This document shows, one piece after another, positions 26,131 through 32,921 of a DNA stretch of 64,000 nucleotides. Below the pieces are notes generated by a model. It made no database searches and was not told the DNA's origin. It saw only the letters and a list, made by a program, of their open reading frames with translations. This stretch comes from Actinomadura graeca. Its GTDB lineage: Bacteria; Actinomycetota; Actinomycetes; Streptosporangiales; Streptosporangiaceae. Position 1 is the first letter of the stretch, and each line of letters begins with the position of its first letter. The DNA lies in the NCBI RefSeq assembly GCF_019175365.1, contig NZ_CP059572.1:6758001-6822000 (forward strand), given 5' to 3'. The position numbers were made by a program, and so were the translations under genes.

Positions 26131-26564
26131 TTGCGGGTGTGGAGGTGGTCGATGCCGACCGGAGGATCCGATCCGGGCCCTCACCCTGATATCCGCCGCC
26201 GTCGCCTTCATCGACCCGGGCCCCCGGCCTGGGCGACGCTCGTCATCGGCGCACCGGCTGACCCGCGTGCGCGACGCCGACCGGATGTGGAGGTGGCCTC
26301 CGGCCGGCCCGTCGAGTTCAGCGGCCATCTGGTGACACGCGAGGGTCTCTACGCCGGACTGATCGCGATTCAGGCGGGAGCATTCGCATGACCTCGACCT
26401 CCCACACCCATGAGCACGGCCACTCAGCCCCGCGATCGGGCGCCTCTCACCGCATTGCCTGGCGGCACGTCGGCCACGGCGCTGGCCCGCGCTTGTCTTG
26501 GCCAGACTGGCACCCACCAGGGCGGACGGGTTGTGACACAAGCACTTATGTTTCTGCTCCCTGA
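26131..26564 (+). pseudogene. ABC-exporter ATPase remnant and start of a second gene
   Basis: The gap 25959-26619 contains the decayed 3' end of an ABC transporter. In one frame ATLVIG (about 26226-26250) matches the strand before the H-loop; in the next frame AHRLTRVRDADRM (about 26257-26295) matches the H-loop and the following helix; the first frame then resumes with VEVASGRPVEF and HLVTREGLYAGLIAIQAG to TGA at 26389-26391. Two frameshifts and loss of Walker A/B make it dead. Its stop overlaps ATG 26388 (ATGA) of a 58-codon His-rich ORF (to 26564) that looks like the stub of a partner subunit gene. Confidence 0.6.
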
Positions 26565-26619
26565 CCCAGTTCATCGGTGTGAGCGGTGAGTTCGCGCGGC
26601 CGACCTGGTCTGTCCTGGT

Positions 26620-27237
26620 ATGACTCGAATCATCGCCGACATCTCGGTCTCCGTCGACGGTCTCGTCACCGGGCCCGACCCCGATCCCGACAACGGTCTG
26701 GGCACCGGCGGCGAGGCCCTGCACACCTGGGCGTTCTCTGACGACCCTGACGACCGCCGGATCCTGCGCGAGGCGACCGCGGGCTCGGGCGCCGTCGTCC
26801 TTGGCCGCCGGCTCTTCGACGTGGTCGACGGGCCGAAGGGCTGGAACGACGACTCCGGCTACGGCGCCCGCGAGGTCGGCAAGCCCGCGTTCGTCGTCGT
26901 GACGAGCTCGCCGCCGAAGTCGTTGCGGCTCACCGGCCTGGACTGGACGTTCGTCACCACCGGCCTGGCCGACGCCGTCACCGCCGCGCGCGAGCGCGCG
27001 GAGGCGGCATCGGCCGGGAGCGGCAAGGACCTCGACGTCGTCCTCATGGGCGGCGGCCTCACGATCGGCTCGGCGCTCAACGCCGGGCTGATCGATGTGC
27101 TGAGCTTGCACATCGCGCCCGTCGTCCTGGGCACCGGGACGCCGCTGTTCACCGGCGAAGCGCCGCACACGCTGGTGCAGCGGAGTGTGACCTCGACGTC
27201 GACCGCGACGCACCTGATCTACGACGTCGTCACCTGA
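26620..27237 (+). CDS. Dihydrofolate-reductase-fold protein (RibD C-terminal-like)
   Basis: A 205-aa member of the 'dihydrofolate reductase family' typified by RibD C-terminal domains. Markers are the N-terminal strand IIADISVSVDGLV, VVLGRRLFDVVDG (about 47-59), DVVLMGGGLTIGSALNAGLID (NADP-binding Gly run) and HIAPVVLGTGTPLF. It probably binds NAD(P)H; the substrate is unknown and unlikely to be folate. ATG 26620. Its start lies after the ABC remnant, with no shared operon. Confidence 0.9.
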   Translation: MTRIIADISVSVDGLVTGPDPDPDNGLGTGGEALHTWAFSDDPDDRRILREATAGSGAVVLGRRLFDVVDGPKGWNDDSGYGAREVGKPAFVVVTSSPPKSLRLTGLDWTFVTTGLADAVTAARERAEAASAGSGKDLDVVLMGGGLTIGSALNAGLIDVLSLHIAPVVLGTGTPLFTGEAPHTLVQRSVTSTSTATHLIYDVVT

Positions 27238-27400
27238 CAATGTCATAGCGGAACTCTGCATCGGGCGATCAACGGGTGTCCCGCCGGGCGCCGTCATCCA
27301 TGTTCATCACCACCCCCCGGGTCGGGACTGCACCTGCGGCTCCTCCGCCTGTCGTTGAACCCCTTCGACACGGTCCCCTTCTCACGCCCACAACCGTCGC

Positions 27401-27787
27401 TCAGAGCAACGCACAAACGTTGCTGCTTCTCGCGGTTGCAGCCAGCGGGGACGGCTGCTCGGCCCCGGGGTCGCGCTTTTGTGGTTCGCAGGGCGGCTGG
27501 CAGCCGTGGTGCGAGCCGCACCAGGCGTGTGTGGGCACGATCTGGGCCTGGGAGCGCTCCCAGGCCTCGATCACCAGTACGGCCAGCGGGCTGGTGTGGA
27601 CGTCGCCGTGCGCCGTCCACCGCGACATCGGGCACGGCGTGAGGGAGCCAAAGGCCAGGACCACCGTGTTGTCCCGCCCGCAGCGGCCGGATGACTCGCC
27701 CGGGTCGTGGCCGTCTGCGGGGGCGGCGCGGCCGAACGGCCGGACCCGGTCCGAGCCGATGTGCTGCACACCCATCGCGGTCAGCAT
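27401..27787 (-). CDS. Cys/His-rich hypothetical protein (128 aa)
   Basis: A 128-aa ORF on the minus strand with very strong third-position G/C over most of its length, which singles it out from the other open frames here. The start (ATG 27787, or ATG 27775) lacks a clear ribosome site. The only notable feature is a Cys/His cluster near the C-terminus (THAWCGSHHGCQPPCEPQ), suggestive of metal binding. It precedes (on the other strand sense, downstream of) the I36-inhibitor gene without evident linkage. Unrecognised family. Confidence 0.5.
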   Translation of the reverse strand: MLTAMGVQHIGSDRVRPFGRAAPADGHDPGESSGRCGRDNTVVLAFGSLTPCPMSRWTAHGDVHTSPLAVLVIEAWERSQAQIVPTHAWCGSHHGCQPPCEPQKRDPGAEQPSPLAATARSSNVCALL

Positions 27788-27852
27788 GGCGCGGGAAGGC
27801 GGGCCCTGCGGCCATGGCCGCAGGGCCCGAGAGGTGCTGCGGGCGGGTTTGG

Positions 27853-28245
27853 TCAGCAGATGACGTGCACCGCGTCGGTCTTGTTGCGCACCGACGGCCC
27901 GAGGTTGAACATCTCGCCGGGGGCGGCGGAGACCAGGTGCTCCCAGGCGCGGCCGTTCCAGTTGGCCAGGTTCACCTTGTGGCGGGTGCGGTTGCGGATG
28001 GACTCGGCCCGGTCACCCAGGCCCTGGAGGCCGATGTTGTCGAACCAGCAGCCGTCGGCCTTGGCATAGAAGCGGCGGTTTCCTCCCCTGTCGTCGTACA
28101 GGCAGACGGATCCCGGCGGGCACTCCCAGGAGGCGAGCGCGCCCGCTTGCGTCGGCGCAGCAGCGGCGTGCGCCAGCGCGGGGATCGCCATCGAGGTGAC
28201 CGTTGCGGCCATGGCCGCGACCATCGTGCGTTCCAGTCGGTGCAT
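27853..28245 (-). CDS. Secreted peptidase inhibitor family I36 protein
   Basis: A 130-aa secreted protein with a signal peptide (MHRLERTMVAAMAATVTSMA, cleaved near AHA-AA). The mature domain matches the I36 (SMPI-like, beta/gamma-crystallin-fold) pattern: WECPPGSVCLYDD, NRRFYAKADGCWFDNIG, and DRAESIRNRT. Such proteins inhibit extracellular metalloproteases or serve as crystallin-like wall proteins. ATG 28245 has AGGAG seven bases upstream; ATG 28263 is an alternative. Two Cys pairs suggest disulphides after export. Confidence 0.85.
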   Translation of the reverse strand: MHRLERTMVAAMAATVTSMAIPALAHAAAAPTQAGALASWECPPGSVCLYDDRGGNRRFYAKADGCWFDNIGLQGLGDRAESIRNRTRHKVNLANWNGRAWEHLVSAAPGEMFNLGPSVRNKTDAVHVIC

Positions 28246-29224
28246 GTCGATGCTCCTGTTCATCTCGATTGACCTCTTCGCGGGAGAGGCCGACTTCGAG
28301 ATGTTCAGCGGTGCCGCCCTCATCTCCGCTGGGATCGACTCTGGCTGTCCGCGCCGCCCACTTCTATGACACACAGTGAAGAATGTTCAACCGAGTGTGC
28401 CCATTTGGGTGGCTGTGAAGGGTAGTCGACCGGCGAGCGCTGGAGGTGCCGGGTGTCGTGTGCGAGCCGAGGTCGCGCGCCCGGGACGCCGCTGGACTGG
28501 TCAATAGATGATCACGTCCTGGGGCTGCCCGAAGTCGCTGTTTGCCCGGAGTATCTGCTTTGGGAGGTCTGAGTCCTGGTCGTGGCGAGGTCTCCTCCAT
28601 GAGCTCGTCCTGTCAGGAGGCGACCAGAGCGGGCGAACCGACGGGATCGCCTGATCGGCCGGAGCGCTGATCGCTCATGTGCGTGACAGCTACGCGTTAT
28701 CACGTACATGAGCGTGATCTTGTCCGGGTGAGCGACGGGACCGTCCTCGCTGGTTCAGGTAGGGCTACTCGCCCTCACCGCTCGCCAGGCATGCTGGCTC
28801 GCACTCTTGGGCGAGATGTAGATCCCGTCGCCGACCGGGTGCCGCCTGGCGTGAGGACGTCCGGCGGGGCGGTGCACCGCGCAGGAGCATCGGCGACCAA
28901 GCGGCGGCCGTTGTAGCCGAATCTGCCCAAATCCCTCGCACTGTGGTGGCGCCGGGGATCGCCGCACCGGTACCCGGAAGCCGAGGGCCTGGTCATGCCG
29001 GTCTCGGGACGGTACCGGGCATCGACCCCGAAGATCCGCACATAGGTGATGGAGGGGTTCTTCTCCAGAGACCTCTGGGCAGCGCGCGAAGCGGGCGTCG
29101 AGGGCCCGCCCTCGGATGTAGCCGGTGTCGTAGTCAGTGCGGTGCAGGCTGGGCGGGGCGGATCGAGCTGTCCATGTCCGTGCCGCGGGGAGTGGTCTAG
29201 TGGCCTGCCTCTATCTTTTCCCTT
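28246..29224. other. Low-coding gap of 979 bases
   Basis: No frame on either strand combines a start, ribosome site and consistent codon use. Two coding-like stretches remain: minus-strand DLPKQILRANSDFGQPQDV ending near 28505, and plus-strand LPKSLALWWRRG...PEAEGLVMPVSG ending at 29044-29046. Both lack a convincing start and may be gene remains. An inverted repeat is listed separately. Confidence 0.5.
28673..28713. repeat. 14-bp inverted repeat with 13-base loop
   Basis: GCTCATGTGCGTGA (28673-28686) pairs with TCACGTACATGAGC (28700-28713) at 13 of 14 positions; flanking GATC is also repeated in opposite sense. There is no T run and no adjacent gene end, so a transcription terminator is not the obvious reading; an operator or element end is possible. 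Confidence 0.6.
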
Positions 29225-29587
29225 GTGCGGATTCTTGTTGCGGGCGGGCTGGACGTCTGTGGTGTGCTCGCCTTCGTCGCCATCGGACGGGCCTCGCATG
29301 ACGAGGCCGGGAGCGTGACGGGGTTCGCGAGCACGGCGTGGCCGTTCCTGGTGGGGCTCGCGGTGGGGTGGGGCGCGGTCAGGGCCTGGCGGCGGCCGGA
29401 CGCGGTGGTGCCCTCGGGCGTCGGGGTCTGGCTGGTGACCGTGGCCGCGGGGATGGTGCTGCGGGTGGTGTCCGGGCAGGGGACGGCGTTCGCGTTCGTG
29501 CTGGTCGCCCTGGCCTTCCTCGCCCTGGTGCTCCTCGGGTGGCGGTTCGCGGCCGGGCGGATCGCGGGTTCCCGCGGCCGGCCCTAG
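29225..29587 (+). CDS. DUF3054 family membrane protein
   Basis: A 120-aa protein with four predicted membrane segments (about 2-22, 36-55, 64-82, 88-107) matching the actinobacterial DUF3054 family, including the typical ASTAWPFLVGLAVGW block. The start is GTG 29225. A basic C-terminal tail ends the protein. Function unknown. It stands alone on the plus strand. Confidence 0.85.
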   Translation: MRILVAGGLDVCGVLAFVAIGRASHDEAGSVTGFASTAWPFLVGLAVGWGAVRAWRRPDAVVPSGVGVWLVTVAAGMVLRVVSGQGTAFAFVLVALAFLALVLLGWRFAAGRIAGSRGRP

Positions 29588-29724
29588 CGCGGTGGGAGCA
29601 CGCGCCCCGTGTTGATCTGCGCCCGGTGGTGTAGCCGGGAAGCCTCCCTGGCCATGACGACGGGACCGGCGTCCCCCTCGGACGATGGTCGGCGTCATGA
29701 CCCGCCGTCGGGAGGAAACCGATC

Positions 29725-30093
29725 ATGTACGTCGCCTCGTCCGCCAACCGCAGGCTCGCCGCGGCGGGACTGGCGGTCGCCGCCGCGGCCATCCCCGTGC
29801 AGATCGCCGGGGGCATGGACTACCCGGTGGTCCCGCCCGGGCTGGTGATCCTCGCGGCCGGTGCGCTGGTCGCCCTGCTCGCGCGCCCGCGATGGGCGCT
29901 CATCGTGCCGGCGGTGATCGCGGTCTTCCTGTCGTTCGGCGCGGTCGTCACCGACAACGCGCGGGACGCCCTGGGAGACCCCGGGGACGTCCTGGCCTTC
30001 GCCGGGACGGTCGTCCAGTGCGCCGGCCTGGTGACGGGCCTGGTCTTCTGCGCCCTGTCCCTGGCCGAGCGCGCCCCGGCGACCCCGCGCTAG
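29725..30093 (+). CDS. Small membrane protein (122 aa)
   Basis: A 122-aa protein with four hydrophobic segments (about 10-30, 38-55, 57-76 and 87-113) and short charged ends. GGAGG lies eight bases before ATG 29725. Its stop TAG overlaps the stop of the convergent HxlR gene by two bases. No family recognised; possibly a DUF-type four-helix membrane protein. Confidence 0.75.
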   Translation: MYVASSANRRLAAAGLAVAAAAIPVQIAGGMDYPVVPPGLVILAAGALVALLARPRWALIVPAVIAVFLSFGAVVTDNARDALGDPGDVLAFAGTVVQCAGLVTGLVFCALSLAERAPATPR

Positions 30094-30479
30094 TGACCGG
30101 CGGGGCCGGACGCGTTGGCGCGGTCGACCTCGGCCATGTGCTCCTCGGCCCAGGTCCGGACGCCCGCGAGCACGACTTCGAGTGACAGGCCCAGGTCGGT
30201 GAGCCGGTAGTGCACGTGCGGCGGGACGGTCGGCTCCACGCGGCGGGCGACCAGGCCGTCCCGCGCCAGGCTCTGCAGGGTCGAGGACAGCATCTTCTGC
30301 GAGACCCCCGGCATCCGCCGCCGGAGCTCGGAGAAGCGCAGCTCGTGCGGTGCGGCCTCGGCGAGGACCTTGACGGCCATGGAGGTCCACTTGGTGCCGA
30401 TCCGGTCCAGCAGCTTGCGGGTCGGGCACTGCGGGTCGAAGAGGTCGCCCTTCGCCGCGGGCCGCCGTGAGGAGGTCAC
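30090..30479 (-). CDS. HxlR-family winged-helix regulator
   Basis: A 129-aa HxlR-type regulator. CPTRKLLDRIGTKWT carries the family Cys (residue 18) and the WT of the first helix; RFSELRRRMPGVSQKMLSSTLQSL is the recognition helix region and VPPHVHYRLTDLG the wing. Many HxlR proteins sense electrophiles or quinones through the conserved Cys. GTG 30479. It diverges from the hydrolase gene at 30578 with a 98-base shared promoter region, so that gene is its likely target. Confidence 0.9.
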   Translation of the reverse strand: MTSSRRPAAKGDLFDPQCPTRKLLDRIGTKWTSMAVKVLAEAAPHELRFSELRRRMPGVSQKMLSSTLQSLARDGLVARRVEPTVPPHVHYRLTDLGLSLEVVLAGVRTWAEEHMAEVDRANASGPAGH

Positions 30480-30577
30480 CCGGAGCTCACCACCTGTCGG
30501 GAAAGTGCCGTCTTGGACATGCAGCGGGGATTACTTATCGTCATCATGTCACCAATGGTTACCACCCGGGAGGGGCC

Positions 30578-31432
30578 ATGCCCGGCACCGTCTCCGTGCC
30601 CGCCACGCGCCGGGTCGCGGCCAACGGCATCGAGATCAACGTGGCGGTCGCCGGGGAGGGGCCCGCCGTCCTGCTGCTGCACGGCTTCCCGCACACCTGG
30701 CGGCTGTGGACGGAGGTCGCCGCCGGCCTCGGCGGGTTTCGCGTCATCGCCCCGGATCTGCGGGGGACGGGCGGCACCACCCGGGCGCGGGACGGGTACG
30801 ACGCCGGGACCCTCGCGGCCGACGCCGAGGCACTCCTCGACGCACTCGGGGAGCCCACTGCGGCCGTCGCCGGCATCGACGCCGGGGCCCTTCCCGCGTT
30901 CCTGCTCGCGTTGCGGCGGCCCGGCCGCGTGCGGCGGCTCGTCCTGATGGAGTCGCTGCTGGGGCTGCCCGGCGCGGAGGACCCGCCCGGCGCCGGTCCG
31001 CCGTGGTGGTTCGGCTTCCACGCGGTCCCGGGCCTCGCCGAGACGGTCCTGGCCGGGCACGAGGCCGAGTACGTCGACTGGTTCCTGCGCACGGGCACGC
31101 ACGGCCGCGGCGTGCCACGTCCTATCCGGGACGCCTTCGTCGGCGCCTACACCGGCGTCGAGTCCCTTCGCTGCGCCTTCTCCCACTACCGTGCCCTTCC
31201 TGTCAGCGCGCGGCAGATCCGGGACGCCGCGGCCTCGCATCGGCTGACCGTGCCCACGATGGCCATCGGCGCCCATCCCGTCGGGGACGCCCTCGAACGG
31301 CGGCTGCGTCCCGTCGCCGACGACCTCACCGGCCACGTCATCGAGGATTGCGGCCACATCGTCCCCCTGGACCGCCCTGACGCCCTGCTCGGGCTGATGG
31401 CGCCGTTCCTCGGCGCGGACCGGGACGCGTGA
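30578..31432 (+). CDS. Alpha/beta hydrolase with Asp nucleophile (epoxide-hydrolase-like)
   Basis: A 284-aa alpha/beta hydrolase. HGFPHTW (oxyanion region, about 28-34), nucleophile elbow AGIDAGA with Asp in place of Ser (about 98-104), and catalytic His in EDCGHIVPLDRP. An Asp nucleophile with HGFP is the pattern of epoxide hydrolases and haloalkane dehalogenases rather than esterases. ATG 30578 follows GGGAGGGG. It is divergent from an HxlR regulator, which fits induction by a reactive electrophile (inference). Confidence 0.85.
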   Translation: MPGTVSVPATRRVAANGIEINVAVAGEGPAVLLLHGFPHTWRLWTEVAAGLGGFRVIAPDLRGTGGTTRARDGYDAGTLAADAEALLDALGEPTAAVAGIDAGALPAFLLALRRPGRVRRLVLMESLLGLPGAEDPPGAGPPWWFGFHAVPGLAETVLAGHEAEYVDWFLRTGTHGRGVPRPIRDAFVGAYTGVESLRCAFSHYRALPVSARQIRDAAASHRLTVPTMAIGAHPVGDALERRLRPVADDLTGHVIEDCGHIVPLDRPDALLGLMAPFLGADRDA

Positions 31433-31436
31433 CCGG

Positions 31437-32621
31437 CTAGGGCCGGTCGGGGGTGAAGATCTCCGCGGTGCGGGTCAGCTCCACCGCGGCCGCGTCGGCG
31501 GTGGCCAGGGGCCCGAAGGCGATGCCGCCCGCCGCGAGCACGCGCCCGTCGGCGAGCGCGACGGCCGCGAAGTCCCAGCGGCCGACGCCCAGCCCGCCGG
31601 TGACGCTCCAGTCGCGCGTGGCCGGGTCGTAGAGGAACGTCGCCCGGTAGCCGACGTCCACGCAGCCGGTGTCGGTGCCGCCCGCCACCAGGATCTTGCC
31701 GGACGGCAGCGGGACGGCGCGGTGGAAGCTCAGCGCCCACGGCATGTCCGCGGACGCGCTCCACCGCCCGGTCGCGGGGTCGTAGCGCTCGGTCGAGGAC
31801 AGGCTGTAGGGGCTGTAGGCCCAGTTCTGGAAGATGCCCTGCCCGCCGCCGGTCAGCAGCACCGAGCCGTCCGGCAGCGGCGCGGCGGCCGCGCTGATCC
31901 GCGGCGTGACCAGGTTGCCCGTCGGCCGCCACGTCCCGCTCGCGGGGTCGTAGGTCTCGCAGTGGGCGGTGCCCGCGGCGTCGTCCCTGGTGACGATCAC
32001 CATGCCCCCGGCGGCCAGGACCCGGCCGTCGGGCAGCGGCACGGCGGGGTGCCCGGTCCGGGCGCCGTTCATCGGACCGGTCGCGGACCAGGTGCCGGTG
32101 CCCGGGTCGAACAGCTCGGCCGAGTCCAGCGTCCGGTACGACTCCTCGTCGCGGACGGACGTCCCTCCCGCGGCGAGCACCCGGCCGTCCGGCAGCAGCG
32201 TCGCGGAATGGAGGTAGCGGGCCTGGACCATGCTCCCGGTCGGCGTCCACGTCCTCGTCCCCGGGTCGTAGATCTCGGCCGTGGCGAGTTCGCCCGGCGG
32301 CGTCGAGAACGGCCCGCCGATCCCGCCCGCGGCCAGGACGCGCCCGTCGGCGAGGCGGGTGAGCGTGTGCAGCCTGCGGGTCGCGGTCAGGGCGCCGGTC
32401 GCCGTCCAGGCGTTGGCGGCCGGGTCGTACACCGATGCCCCGCCGTAGGCGTCGCGCCGCGCGTTCTCACCACCGGCCAGCAGCACCGTGCCGTCGCCCA
32501 GCAGCACCGCCGTGTTCGTGGCCAGCCACGTGGGCTCCGCCAGCCCGCCCGCCGCCGACCAGCGTCCCGGGGCCGCGCCCGCCGCGGCGTCCCGCACCGT
32601 CCCCGCAGCCCCTGTGATCAT
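31437..32621 (-). CDS. Kelch-repeat beta-propeller protein
   Basis: A 394-aa protein made of about seven kelch repeats, each with a pattern like LPDGRVLAAGG followed by a Tyr-Asp-Pro and WT or WS blade end. It has no signal peptide or catalytic domain from the chosen ATG 32621 (GGGGGG upstream); the in-frame ATG at 32699 would add 26 residues without changing this. Probably a protein- or ligand-binding propeller. It is convergent with the hydrolase gene, five bases away. Confidence 0.88.
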   Translation of the reverse strand: MITGAAGTVRDAAAGAAPGRWSAAGGLAEPTWLATNTAVLLGDGTVLLAGGENARRDAYGGASVYDPAANAWTATGALTATRRLHTLTRLADGRVLAAGGIGGPFSTPPGELATAEIYDPGTRTWTPTGSMVQARYLHSATLLPDGRVLAAGGTSVRDEESYRTLDSAELFDPGTGTWSATGPMNGARTGHPAVPLPDGRVLAAGGMVIVTRDDAAGTAHCETYDPASGTWRPTGNLVTPRISAAAAPLPDGSVLLTGGGQGIFQNWAYSPYSLSSTERYDPATGRWSASADMPWALSFHRAVPLPSGKILVAGGTDTGCVDVGYRATFLYDPATRDWSVTGGLGVGRWDFAAVALADGRVLAAGGIAFGPLATADAAAVELTRTAEIFTPDRP

Positions 32622-32921
32622 GATCGAGCCCCCCGGATGGATCTGACCTGGTCGCCGGCCGTACCCCACGCGCTTCCCCACGACCCGAGTCTCGGCCACC
32701 GGACGATCCGAGCGACATCGCGAACACAGAGAGTTGACGCCGCGGCCAGCATGTTCTCACCGTTCTGTGCACAGAGCGTGACGCCAGGCCACGCGAGAAG
32801 TCCGCGACGCCCCGCCCTGAGCACAGGGCCACGCCCCGTCGCCGGGGTGGGCTCGTCCTTGATCGTTGGTATTAATGGGGATTTGTGGACACCATGGCGG
32901 TGAGGTTCTGAGAGGTCGACG
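32622..32921. other. Divergent intergenic region (300 bases)
   Basis: Separates the kelch gene (minus) from the fused hydrolase-ligase gene (plus). No gene-like frame is seen. AT-richer stretches around 32855-32885 (for example TTGGTATTAATGGGGATTTG) probably hold the plus-strand promoter; AGAGG lies before the start at 32922. Confidence 0.4.

Noticed and set aside
27294..27863. Open frames on both strands around the 128-aa Cys/His protein
   Set aside because: Third-position G/C clearly favours the 27401-27787 frame over the others.
28677..28916. 79-codon plus-strand frame over the inverted repeat
   Set aside because: Low coding character and no ribosome site; start lies inside the inverted repeat.
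29190..29210. AGTGGTCTAGTGG upstream of the DUF3054 gene, like half of a DasR dre site
   Set aside because: Only the left half of the AGTGGTCTAGACCACT palindrome matches; the right half does not, so evidence is weak.
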